Positions 19,612 to 27,789 of a DNA stretch of 64,000 nt are shown in pieces. Made by a program: the position numbers and the translations under genes. The DNA is from an uncultured Verrucomicrobia subdivision 3 bacterium (lineage in GTDB: Bacteria > Verrucomicrobiota > Verrucomicrobiia > Limisphaerales > UBA11358): the NCBI GenBank assembly GCA_903835255.1, contig CAILMI010000012.1, positions 120,761 to 184,760 of the forward strand, in the 5' to 3' direction. The notes beneath the pieces were generated by a model. That model did not search any database. It was not told the origin of the DNA and saw nothing but the letters and a program-made list of their open reading frames with translations. Positions within the stretch are counted from its first letter, which is position 1. The number at the start of each line of letters is the position of its first letter.

Positions 19612-20463
19612 CTAGGGCAGGAGCTTGGACGCCGGATCGGCAAGCTTCTCTCTCAAGGCGTCAATCTGTCTCTGGAGGTTTTCCGGGGCGGGCGACATGG
19701 TTTGGGCAGCCTGCAGCCAGCGGAGGGCATCGGCCCAGTTCCCGGCCTTCTCTTCGAGGCGGGCGAGGTGCAGGGTGATTTCCTCGTAGCCGAGCCGGTT
19801 CTCTTTTTGCGCTTCGGGCGGCTGCTGCTGCCAGCGGCGGAGGGCGAGTTCCCAGACATTCCGGGCGCGGTCGGGATCCTCCAGGTTTTCCTCATAGAGC
19901 CGGCCTAATTCAAAGAGAATTTCATAGCTGTCGGGGTTGTTGCGCAGCCCTTCTCGCAGGAAGGCCTCGGCCTGCAGCGGCTGGCGGAGATGCTGCCGCA
20001 GCCAATAGGATCCGACGGTGTAGGTGTCGATCATCTGCGGGTCCAAGTCGGCGGCCAGCTTGAGCCAGGGCAGAATCTCCCGCTCGTCACCGTGCTGCAG
20101 GTGCCGGTGCTCGGAGATCAGGAAACGACGCCCGAACGCCTCGATCCAGTCCCTGGGCGGACCCCTGAAATCCCCCATTTCCTCCGCCTCCCCGCCCGCA
20201 GAGTCATGGGTGGCTTCCTCGATATGAATCTCTTTTCCCTTGCGATCAAAAATGCCGGGATAATAACCGCTGTGAAAATAAACATCCGCCATCGTGAAAA
20301 ACTGGCTGGCGAACAGTTTTCTTCCATCGCCGAACAGCATGCCCAGGACGGTGTCGGACTGGACGCGGCTGCTCCAGGCGGTGGCGCGCGGGGCCAGGCT
20401 GGTCGCCAGCGTGACGCAGATCGTCAGGACCAGAGCCAGGAAGAGGCGGGGCGAGGCGTTCAT
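19612..20463 (-). CDS. TPR-repeat protein linked to ABC exporter
   Basis: A 283-residue protein with an N-terminal hydrophobic anchor or signal (RLFLALVLTICVTLATSLAP) and a C-terminal region of TPR-like helices (EILFELGRLYEENLEDPDRA and LARLEEKAGNWADALRWLQA). The middle holds a conserved-looking stretch, LFASQFFTMADVYFHSGYYP. Its start overlaps the permease stop in an ATGA junction, so the three genes (ATPase, permease, TPR) are one translationally coupled operon. Such a protein could assemble or regulate the exporter on the outer face of the membrane. Function is inferred from context only. Confidence 0.65.
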   Translation of the reverse strand: MNASPRLFLALVLTICVTLATSLAPRATAWSSRVQSDTVLGMLFGDGRKLFASQFFTMADVYFHSGYYPGIFDRKGKEIHIEEATHDSAGGEAEEMGDFRGPPRDWIEAFGRRFLISEHRHLQHGDEREILPWLKLAADLDPQMIDTYTVGSYWLRQHLRQPLQAEAFLREGLRNNPDSYEILFELGRLYEENLEDPDRARNVWELALRRWQQQPPEAQKENRLGYEEITLHLARLEEKAGNWADALRWLQAAQTMSPAPENLQRQIDALREKLADPASKLLP

Positions 20464-21242
20464 CCCGGGTTCAGGCTTTTGCGGCGGAAGCCGAGCCAGG
20501 CAAGCAGCAGGAAGACTCCGGCATAGGCGGCGCCATAAACCGAGGCCAGGGCAATATCCTGCCAGGCCGGCGATGCCCAGCCGTAAACTAGCCGGTCGCG
20601 GACGTCGAACCACTCCAAGTGCGGAATGAGAAAATAGACGGTGTAGGCGATGGTCTGTAGCGGTTGGGGTTGCTGGAGAGCAATCGTGTTCAGATGGGGG
20701 CCCACAACCACGATGCCGGCGACGAGCACAAAGCAAATCGTCGAGGTGGAGGACGGGGCGGCGAAATGGATGGAGCCGAGCAGGGACATGGCGATGACGA
20801 TGCCGAGCATGACCCATTGCAGCCAGATAGCCTGGAGATAGCCCCCCAGCGGCCAGCGGTGTTCATGGGATCCGGTGACGATGGCAAAAAAGGCATAGAA
20901 CATCAGGAGCGCCAAGCCCACCGCCAGCCAGCAGCCCAAAAATTTCCCGAGCAGGACCTGGCCGCGGGTGACCGGCTTGGCGAGCAGGGAAAAAATCGTG
21001 CGCGCCTCGCACTCCGCGGGAATCTGGCGCGCGGCGGTGACAACGCTGATGAGCAGTGTGGAAATCCAGATGAGCAGAAGGCACAGGTCTTTGACGTATC
21101 GGATAATTTTTTCGTCATTGAAGAAATTGACCGAACCGGCGGCGAGAGTGACCACCGCCGTGAGGATGAACAGGACATAAAAGTCCTTGCGGCGGTAAAG
21201 CTCCGTGAGGGTGAGTCGGGCCAGGGCAAAAAGGGTCTTCAT
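20460..21242 (-). CDS. ABC-2 type transporter permease
   Basis: A 260-residue membrane protein with six hydrophobic segments. The start MKTLFALARLTLTELYRRKDF is typical of ABC-2 permeases, and QIPAECEARTIFSLLAKPVTR is the conserved cytoplasmic coupling-helix region of the NosY-like group. It is joined to the ATPase gene by a TAATG junction and to the TPR gene by ATGA. Together they form a half-size exporter (one ATPase, one permease, both presumably dimers). Substrate unknown. Confidence 0.85.
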   Translation of the reverse strand: MKTLFALARLTLTELYRRKDFYVLFILTAVVTLAAGSVNFFNDEKIIRYVKDLCLLLIWISTLLISVVTAARQIPAECEARTIFSLLAKPVTRGQVLLGKFLGCWLAVGLALLMFYAFFAIVTGSHEHRWPLGGYLQAIWLQWVMLGIVIAMSLLGSIHFAAPSSTSTICFVLVAGIVVVGPHLNTIALQQPQPLQTIAYTVYFLIPHLEWFDVRDRLVYGWASPAWQDIALASVYGAAYAGVFLLLAWLGFRRKSLNPG

Positions 21243-21988
21243 TAAGGAATCGGATAGCCGATGGTTTCCAGAAAGGCGTGTTCGAGGTTTTGATGTCGGG
21301 GCTGAACGATGTCGGCCACGCGGCCGGAGGCCTTGAGCTCCCCCCGGTGGATGATGGCGACGCGGTCGCAGACGGTTTCGACCTCGCCCAGCTCGTGGGA
21401 GGAAAAGAAAACCGTTTTCCCCTCGTCCTTGAGTCGCCGGATGATTTCGCGGACCTTCATGCGGCCCAATGGATCCAGGCCGCTGGTCGGCTCGTCCAAA
21501 ATCAATAGATCAGGATCATTGATCAGGGCCTGCGCCAGCCCGACGCGCTGCTGCATCCCTTTGGAATAGGATTTGATGGGTCGATTGCGGACCGGCTCGA
21601 GCTCGACCAGCTTGAGCAGTTTTTCAATCCGCCGGTCGGATTCCGCCCGGGACAGGCCGAAAATCCGGGCATAGAAGCGGAGCAGTTCCTCAGCGGTGAG
21701 AAACTTGTAGTAATAGGTCAGCTCCGGCAGATAGCCGATACGCTGGCGGGCGATAGGTTGGCGGACATCGATGCCGAACAGGTGCGCCGTGCCGCTGGTG
21801 GGGGGGACGAATCCGAGCAGGGCATTGATGGTGGTGGTCTTGCCTGCACCGTTCGGCCCCAGGAATCCATAGACCTCACCCGCCTGAACCTCCAAATTCA
21901 GGCCCACCAGCGCCGTCGTGGTCGTCCCCCGGAATTCGCGGCTGGCAAATTCAACACGCAATTGATCGGTTTTAAGGATCGCGCTCAC
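21242..21988 (-). CDS. ABC transporter ATP-binding protein
   Basis: A 248-residue ATPase of the ABC-2/CcmA-like group. Walker A is GFLGPNGAGKTTTINALLG (about residues 40-58), the Q-loop region is YLPELTYYYKFLTAEE, the signature is YSKGMQQRVGLAQAL, Walker B is DLLILDEPTSGLDPLG and the switch His is in SSHELGEVE. It starts with GTG at 21988. First gene of the ABC-TPR operon, transcribed divergently from ruvB. The strong similarity to gliding-motility and Na+/drug ABC-2 ATPases does not fix a substrate. Confidence 0.92.
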   Translation of the reverse strand: MSAILKTDQLRVEFASREFRGTTTTALVGLNLEVQAGEVYGFLGPNGAGKTTTINALLGFVPPTSGTAHLFGIDVRQPIARQRIGYLPELTYYYKFLTAEELLRFYARIFGLSRAESDRRIEKLLKLVELEPVRNRPIKSYSKGMQQRVGLAQALINDPDLLILDEPTSGLDPLGRMKVREIIRRLKDEGKTVFFSSHELGEVETVCDRVAIIHRGELKASGRVADIVQPRHQNLEHAFLETIGYPIP

Positions 21989-22185
21989 GATTGCATCAAA
22001 CGATTGCAGTTCACAGCCCAGTCTCCTAATTTAAAAGGCTGCCCGAGTCAACTGCGGTCATGCCTTCGCACCCGGATCGGGCTCCCCGCATACGGCCGGC
22101 CGTTGGGACAAAAGCAGGGCTGCCGGGTCTCAGGGGCCCGAGAAAGCCGGTGCATTTGACCTTGTCGCCGTCCGGCGCATTTCCC

Positions 22186-23205
<1,020 letters not shown>

Positions 23206-23217
<12 letters not shown>

Positions 23218-23739
23218 TTCGTCCGGTCGTTTGCGATCACACCACCAGCGCCAGACCACCCACAGAATCGGGAGCGTCATCCCGATCCAGCCAATACATT
23301 TCACGGTGCCCGCGATGTTCAAATCGTATTGGAGCACATTCCAGCGCGTGAAAATGGTGTTCCAGTCGTGATCACCGCCGCCGACCAACGGCAATTCCAG
23401 CGCCCGCGCGTCAGCCATGTAGCGGGCAATGTTCAGCCCGTTCTCGAAAAACCATATAATCGATGCGGCGAACGACAGGGCTTGGCCCTTGCGCCAGAAA
23501 GAGACGGCTAGCAACACGGGAAAAGCCAGCTGGCCGATGGTTCCGCCATAAGTTTCCAGCCGCGAGCTGAATAATCCGATGATCGGATGGCCCGCCTCGT
23601 GAAACAGCAGATTCGCGTGATCCAGGCCGAAGACGAAACCGCGCTCGCAGACCAGCAACAGCCCAAAGAATGCGCCGAGGCCGAAACCAAACCCCGCCAG
23701 CTTCCAGCTGGTGATTTTTCCCCAGCGACATTCGTCCAT
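23206..23739 (-). CDS. small membrane HExxH metallopeptidase-like protein
   Basis: A 177-residue protein with four or five hydrophobic segments. Segment two carries [14 protein letters not shown], an HExxH zinc site next to a membrane helix, as in M50-type or related membrane proteases. Later helices include [10 protein letters not shown] and [16 protein letters not shown], and the Asp/His/Asn-rich loop [15 protein letters not shown] could supply another ligand. It is shorter than site-2 proteases and has no PDZ domain. Start is the Met at 23739, transcribed divergently from carB. Catalytic activity is plausible but not proved by sequence. Confidence 0.6.
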
Positions 23740-23839
23740 GCCTGATTGTGGTTCAGGTGGACATCTTTTCTCAAGTGCCGAGTCGGCTTTTGTCTTTCGC
23801 TCCGGGCCCAATTGGTGTTTCATTCTGGCGTTTCGATTT

Positions 23840-25345
23840 ATGCCTAAACGCACCGACATTCATAGCGTCCTCATCATCGGCGCCGGCCCGATCATCATCG
23901 GCCAAGCGTGCGAGTTTGATTACTCCGGCACCCAGGCGTGCAAGGCCCTCCGCGAGGAGGGCTACCGTGTCGTCCTGATCAACTCCAACCCGGCCACCAT
24001 CATGACCGACCCGGAGTTCGCCGACCGCACCTACATTGAGCCCATCACCCCTGAGTGCGTGGAAAAAATTATCCTCCGCGAGAAGGCGGAAATGAAACGC
24101 CTGGGCGCGACGGGCAAACTCGTCCTGCTCCCCACTCTCGGCGGCCAGACCGCTCTGAACACGGCGATGGCGCTCAACAAAAACGGAGCGCTCGCCCGCC
24201 ATGACGTGGAAATGATCGGCGCCAAACCCGAGGCCATCCACAAGGGCGAAGACCGCTTTGCGTTCAAAGAACTCATGTTGAGCATCGGCCTCGATGTGCC
24301 CATCTCCGGCGTCGCCCACAACCTCGACGAAGCCCGCGACGTCGCGAAGAAGATCGGCAAATTCCCGCTCATCATCCGCCCCGCGTTCACGCTCGGCGGC
24401 ACGGGAGGCGGCATCGGCTACAATCAGGAAGAGTTTGAAGCCATCGCCAAGAACGGCATCGAGCTCTCGCCCGTGAACGAAATTCTCATCGAAGAATCCC
24501 TGCTCGGCTGGAAGGAATACGAGATGGAAGTCATGCGCGACAAGGCCGACAACTGCGTCATCATCTGCTCCATCGAGAACTTCGACCCCATGGGCGTCCA
24601 TACCGGCGACTCCATCACCGTCGCGCCCATCCAGACGCTGACCGACAAGGAATTCCAGATCATGCGCGACCAGAGCTTCGCCGTCATCCGCGCCGTGGGC
24701 GTGGAGACCGGCGGCTCGAACATCCAGTTCGGCGTCAGCCCGGAGAATGGCCGCATGGTCATCATCGAGATGAACCCGCGCGTCAGCCGCAGCTCGGCGC
24801 TCGCGTCCAAGGCCACCGGCTTTCCCATTGCGAAGATCGCCGCCAAGCTGGCCGTCGGCTACCTGCTCGACGAGCTCAAGAACGACATCACGCGCGAAAC
24901 CCCCGCCAGCTTTGAGCCGAGCATTGATTACGTCGTCACCAAAATTCCGCGCTTCGCGTTTGAAAAATTCCCGCAGGCCGACCCGACCCTGACGACCCAG
25001 ATGAAATCCGTCGGTGAGGCAATGGCCATCGGGCGCACGTTCAAGGAAAGCCTGCAAAAATGCCTGCGCTCGCTGGAGATCGGCCGCAGCGGCCTGGGCG
25101 GCGACGGCAAACCCTGGCGCATCGGCACGGAAGTCTATGGGGACCGCGACATCCTCCCGCGCGACGTCATCAGCCGCAAACTGAGCGTGCCCAACGCCGA
25201 ACGCATCTTCTTCATCCGCCACGCCCTGCGCGCCGGCTTCACCCTCGAGGAGATATTTAATCTGACCAAGATCGATCGCTGGTTTCTGGTGCAGATCAAA
25301 GAGATTGTGGATTTTGAGGAAGAGCTGGCAGGGTCGAAGAATTAA
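23840..25345 (+). CDS. carB: carbamoyl-phosphate synthase large chain, N-terminal half
   Basis: A 501-residue protein covering only the first half of CarB (about 1070 residues in E. coli): the carboxyphosphate ATP-grasp domain and most of the oligomerisation domain. Seen are [73 protein letters not shown] and [20 protein letters not shown]. It ends at [15 protein letters not shown] plus 13 residues, close to where naturally split CarB proteins of some archaea and thermophiles end. No second half is in the window, so either carB is split in this lineage or the rest was displaced. The last 129 bp are repeated at 26014-26142. Start is the Met at 23840. Confidence 0.9.
   Translation: MPKRTDIHSVLIIGAGPIIIGQACEFDYSGTQACKALREEGYRVVLINSNPATIMTDPEFADRTYIEPITPECVEKIILREKAEMKRLGATGKLVLLPTLGGQTALNTAMALNKNGALARHDVEMIGAKPEAIHKGEDRFAFKELMLSIGLDVPISGVAHNLDEARDVAKKIGKFPLIIRPAFTLGGTGGGIGYNQEEFEAIAKNGIELSPVNEILIEESLLGWKEYEMEVMRDKADNCVIICSIENFDPMGVHTGDSITVAPIQTLTDKEFQIMRDQSFAVIRAVGVETGGSNIQFGVSPENGRMVIIEMNPRVSRSSALASKATGFPIAKIAAKLAVGYLLDELKNDITRETPASFEPSIDYVVTKIPRFAFEKFPQADPTLTTQMKSVGEAMAIGRTFKESLQKCLRSLEIGRSGLGGDGKPWRIGTEVYGDRDILPRDVISRKLSVPNAERIFFIRHALRAGFTLEEIFNLTKIDRWFLVQIKEIVDFEEELAGSKN
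25217..25345 (+). repeat. 129-bp direct repeat, copy A (carB 3' end)
   Basis: Begins at CGCCACGCCC and ends at the carB stop codon. It is 124/129 identical, without gaps, to copy B at 26014-26142. Four of the five differences are synonymous in the carB frame; the fifth changes Ser to Ala. Confidence 0.95.
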
Positions 25346-25347
25346 CA

Positions 25348-25378
25348 AACTTGAAGTCATAATTTGTGATTTCAAGTT
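25348..25378. repeat. inverted repeat P1
   Basis: Arms AACTTGAAGTCA and TGATTTCAAGTT with a 7-nt spacer TAATTTG; 11 of 12 positions pair and the twelfth is G-T. Its reverse complement is identical at 25 of 31 positions to the core of the perfect inverted repeat inside the ORF6N gene (25658-25690). It begins 3 bp after the carB stop. Confidence 0.8.
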
Positions 25379-25392
25379 GAACAACGAAGTTT

Positions 25393-25419
25393 TTCAAGGT
25401 CACAAAATGTGATCTTGAA
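25393..25419. repeat. inverted repeat P2
   Basis: Arms TTCAAGGTCACA and TGTGATCTTGAA with spacer AAA; 11 of 12 pairs plus one G-T. Shares the TTCAAG/CTTGAA and TCACA elements with P1 in a shifted arrangement. Confidence 0.75.
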
Positions 25420-25427
25420 CAAGAAAA

Positions 25428-25460
25428 GTGGTCGCAAATTACGGCCACCTTTGAAAGGTG
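25428..25460. repeat. nested inverted repeats P4 and P5 at the ORF6N start
   Basis: P4 (25428-25448) has arms GTGGTCG and CGGCCAC around CAAATTA, the exact reverse complement of the P1 spacer. P5 (25446-25460) is CACCTTT-G-AAAGGTG and contains both the AAAGG ribosome-site-like sequence and the GTG start codon of the ORF6N gene. P4 and P5 share CAC, so only one hairpin can form fully at a time, which could control translation. Confidence 0.65.
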
Positions 25461-26012
25461 AGCGAAGCTACAAACTTAATTCCGGTTGAGCGGATTGAAC
25501 GGGCTATCCTGTTGCTTCGCGGAGAAAAGGTCATGCTCGACAACGATCTCGCTGAACTTTACGGCGTTGAAACCGGCGCTTTGAACCGGGCGGTAAAACG
25601 TAATTCCAGTCGCTTTCCCGATGACTTCATGTTCCAGCTCACGCCCAAGGAATTGGAAAACTTGAAATGCCAAATTGGCATTTCAAGTTTGAGCCACGGC
25701 GGTCGGCGTCGTTCACTTCCCTACGCTTTCACCGAGCAAGGTGTGGCCATGCTTTCGAGCGTCCTCCACAGCGAACGTGCGGTTGCGGTGAACATCGGGA
25801 TTATGCGCGCGTTTGTGAAGCTGCGCCAGATGCTGTCGTCCAACACGGAACTCGCGCGCAAGCTGGAAATGCTGGAGAAGAAATACGACGCGCAGTTCAA
25901 AGTTGTCTTTAATGCCATCCGGCAGTTAATGTCACCACCAGCCAAGCCGAAACGGGAAATCGGTTTCCATGTGAAATATGACGACGACAAGCCCAAGGCC
26001 AAAAAGCGTTGA
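25458..26012 (+). CDS. ORF6N (KilA-N-like) DNA-binding domain protein
   Basis: A 184-residue protein of the ORF6N family, found in phage and mobile regions and thought to bind DNA. The domain runs from [20 protein letters not shown] to [20 protein letters not shown] (about residues 8-107), with [20 protein letters not shown] in the middle. The rest is a helical, coiled-coil-like region ([20 protein letters not shown]) and a Lys-rich tail. Start is GTG 25458, inside hairpin P5. Codons for residues 67-78 ([12 protein letters not shown]) are a perfect inverted repeat. The stop is 1 bp before copy B of the carB repeat, so the gene fills the cassette. Biochemical role unknown; autoregulation through the palindromes is an inference. 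Confidence 0.88.
   Translation: MSEATNLIPVERIERAILLLRGEKVMLDNDLAELYGVETGALNRAVKRNSSRFPDDFMFQLTPKELENLKCQIGISSLSHGGRRRSLPYAFTEQGVAMLSSVLHSERAVAVNIGIMRAFVKLRQMLSSNTELARKLEMLEKKYDAQFKVVFNAIRQLMSPPAKPKREIGFHVKYDDDKPKAKKR
25658..25690. repeat. perfect 33-nt inverted repeat P3 inside the ORF6N gene
   Basis: Two 16-bp perfect arms, the left being AAACTTGAAATGCCAA, flank a single A. The DNA is in frame and encodes [12 protein letters not shown]. The 31-nt core matches the reverse complement of P1 upstream at 25 positions, so it is one of a family rather than a chance hairpin. Confidence 0.95.
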
Positions 26013-26013
26013 A

Positions 26014-26142
26014 CGCCACGCCCTGCGCGCCGGCTTCACCCTCGAAGAGATTTTTAATCTGACCAAGATCGATCGCTGGTTTCTGGTGCAGATCAAAGAG
26101 ATTGTGGATTTTGAGGAAGAACTGGCGGGGGCGAAGAATTAA
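26014..26142 (+). repeat. 129-bp direct repeat, copy B
   Basis: Second copy of the carB 3' end, including the stop codon. It follows the ORF6N stop after one base and is not translated in any obvious gene (the ORF6N frame is closed). Its last TTAA also forms the stop of the methyltransferase fragment on the other strand. Confidence 0.95.
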
Positions 26143-26608
26143 GGCGTTTCAATTGCTCTGACTAAAGAATGTCCGAGCCGCGTAACAACTTCGATTTCGA
26201 GCGCATTGCCCATGAAGAAAGCGCGCTTCGTGCCGATAATATCTCCGAGCTTCGTGTGATTATCTAGAAACGCGTTAATGCGTTCCAGTTCGACAGGCAT
26301 CAATCGGCGATAGCGACCATCAGTCATTTGGACGACGTGCTTGAATCGTGACGGGGTTGCTCCGCCTTCTGCCGTGATGATTGTCCGAGCTGGAAGGTCA
26401 AGCGGATCAGGAAAAGACATCGAGCCTTCATCATACGAATAGACAATCCCATTCTTTTTTATTCGGGTCAGGTGCTTTGCGCCTTTGCAGTACCTCCACT
26501 TTTTCACTTCGTCGTGTGGAATGATGTAGCTTGAATCGACCTGCTTTTCGGGAACGAGAATGTCGCCGAGAGTCATTCTTTGCCCGTTGTAATCGGGTGT
26601 TGTTTTCG
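26139..26608 (-). pseudogene. C-terminal fragment of a DNA cytosine-5 methyltransferase
   Basis: The readable frame (ATG at 26576, 145 residues) contains only the last part of a C5-cytosine methyltransferase: the target-recognition region with CKGAKHLTRIKKNGIVYSYD and RTIITAEGGATPSRFKHVV, then motif IX/X-like RYRRLMPVELERINAFLD and FFMGNALEIEVVTRLG. The catalytic Pro-Cys and SAM-binding motifs are missing. The frame continues a little upstream of the ATG (PDYNGQR) and then runs into a REP palindrome at 26607-26631, which seems to mark the break. Probably inactive. Confidence 0.75.
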
Positions 26609-26786
26609 TCGGTCACAGACCGACGCTACAAAGCTGGTTCGCAGCTCCGTCCGGAGCGAAATCTTTGTAGCCACCCGCGCCACCCAATTCCCCAGCCCCG
26701 TCGGGGCGGCCTATTCCGCTGTAGCGGCGGTCTGTGACCGCCGTCCTTTTCAAAATTCTTTCGGCGCTCACAGAGCGCCGCTACAA
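26607..26786. repeat. REP-like palindromes upstream of the transposase
   Basis: Three copies of a palindrome close to CGGCGGTCACAGACCGCCG, each followed by CTACA: 26607-26631 (plus), 26722-26744 (inverted) and 26762-26786 (plus, variant GGCGCTCACAGAGCGCC). Between them lie two other short hairpins, GCTCCGTCCGGAGC at 26644-26657 and GCCCCGTCGGGGC at 26696-26708. Compensatory arm changes between copies show the hairpin is kept rather than the sequence. Confidence 0.85.
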
Positions 26787-27400
26787 TGAGGCTCATGAAT
26801 TCCGGCGATCCAATCGGCGGTGACACACCGCCGCTACAGCCCAGACTCAAACGTCTTGATAGGCTCTTCACCAGCCACCCGCTCTACTTCGTCACCACGA
26901 ATACCGAGGACCGCAAACCCATTCTTGCCTGCGCCAAAGTCCACGAAGATTTCCGGAAGTTTTGTGAGGCGGGGCTGACGCGTGGCGTGTTCGTCGGCAA
27001 ATATGTTTTGATGCCGGATCATCTGCATCTATTCGTGGCGTTTGGTGACGAATATGAATCGGCTTTAATCGAACGTCGGCGCTCACAGAGCGCCGCTGCA
27101 GAAGGCGCTGCTGCAGCGGCGGTCTGTGACCGCCGATCCCCCGACCGCCGTCTATCGCTGCTCTCTGAATGGATGAAGAGTTTGAAAAACTCACTCTCGA
27201 AAACATTGCGTGGAATGAATGTTCCCGCTCCGCATTGGCAGAAAGGATTCTTCGACCACGTGATGCGCTCAGAGGAATCGTATTCCGAGAAGTGGCTTTA
27301 TGTTGCGGGAAATCCAGTTCGTAAACACTTAGTCCCACGCCCTGACGATTGGCCGTATCAAGGGGAGATTTATCCGCTTCAAGCCAAAGGACACGTTTAA
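26786..27400 (+). CDS. REP-associated tyrosine transposase (RAYT, Y1/HUH)
   Basis: A 204-residue single-strand transposase of the TnpA-REP group, which cuts at REP palindromes. The core begins at RLFTSHPLYFVTTNTEDRKP; the HUH metal motif is HLHLF at residues 79-83; the likely nucleophile is Tyr172 in WLYVAGNPVRKHLV; WQKGFFDHVMRSEE is also characteristic. Residues 10-19 are encoded by a REP copy (26815-26840), and residues 97-118 by two REP copies in opposite orientation (27075-27138), an insertion the family normally lacks. The frame stays open throughout. Start may be ATG 26786 or, with a GAGG nearby, ATG 26795. Activity is uncertain because of the insertion. Confidence 0.88.
   Translation: MRLMNSGDPIGGDTPPLQPRLKRLDRLFTSHPLYFVTTNTEDRKPILACAKVHEDFRKFCEAGLTRGVFVGKYVLMPDHLHLFVAFGDEYESALIERRRSQSAAAEGAAAAAVCDRRSPDRRLSLLSEWMKSLKNSLSKTLRGMNVPAPHWQKGFFDHVMRSEESYSEKWLYVAGNPVRKHLVPRPDDWPYQGEIYPLQAKGHV
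26815..26840 (+). repeat. REP palindrome in the 5' coding part of the transposase
   Basis: CGGCGGTGACACACCGCCG followed by CTACAG. It is read in frame as part of GGDTPPLQ. Confidence 0.85.
27075..27138. repeat. pair of inverted REP copies inside the transposase gene
   Basis: 27075-27101 (GGCGCTCACAGAGCGCC type, then GCTGCAG) and 27112-27138 (inverted GGCGGTCTGTGACCGCC type, preceded by GCAGC), tail to tail. The pair resembles a two-REP mosaic unit and is translated as an Ala/Arg-rich loop between the HUH and Tyr parts of the enzyme. Confidence 0.9.
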
Positions 27401-27402
27401 TT

Positions 27403-27427
27403 CGGCGGTCACAGACCGCCGCTACAG
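27403..27427 (+). repeat. REP palindrome 3' of the transposase
   Basis: CGGCGGTCACAGACCGCCG followed by CTACAG, beginning 2 bp after the transposase stop codon. With the upstream copies it brackets the gene. Confidence 0.9.
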
Positions 27428-27789
27428 TCATATCCCGCCGCGAATCCCAACAAGATTCAAATCCATCAGCCCTGGGCTGCATCCGTGCCGGATAGGCCAC
27501 CCGCGCCTATCTGGGAGCCGTTCCCAAAATCCATCAATTCACCCCCGCCACCGCGCAGCCGTCACCTGGGCGAAAAACAGAAGCTGAGCCGGCTCTTGCT
27601 TTCGCGCCTGAGATTCCGTTTTAGCTTGGGCCGCTATTCTTCTGAACCGAACTTCAGGTTTGGGTTCGTGCTCCAATACCATTTGAAATCTCTTTGTCTC
27701 TTCATTTATTTTTGGTTAATCTCTGCGAATGGAATTTAATCTAAATTCTGAATTCGTTTTAAATCAGCAGGCTCACGGCTACCCATGAC
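27428..27789. other. intergenic region before the SUMF1-domain gene
   Basis: About 360 bp without a recognisable gene; the 3' half is AT-rich. A weak promoter candidate, TTGGTT (27712-27717), 17 bp, TTTAAT (27735-27740), lies about 50 bp before the ATG at 27790. Confidence 0.4.

Larger units (their letters stand above)
25346..26142 (+). mobile_element. ORF6N cassette bounded by carB 3'-end repeats
   Basis: A 668-bp unit (25346-26013) holding an inverted-repeat array and one ORF6N gene, followed directly by copy B of the 129-bp repeat. A gene-end duplication around foreign DNA is the usual mark of an element that integrates at the 3' end of a gene and restores it. There is no integrase or transposase inside, so it would be non-autonomous, a remnant, or spread by recombination. 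Interpreted as mobile from its structure, not from a known family. Confidence 0.6.

Noticed and set aside
20464..20817. N-terminal extension of the TPR protein frame
   Set aside because: It is read out of frame through the ABC permease gene; the ATGA junction supports the start at 20463.
23771..25384. 537-residue open frame antisense to carB
   Set aside because: It mirrors the carB coding sequence, has no recognisable domain and arises from high GC content and codon bias.
26600..27430. CRISPR array
   Set aside because: The repeated units are palindromic REP copies at irregular spacing and in both orientations, without regular spacers.
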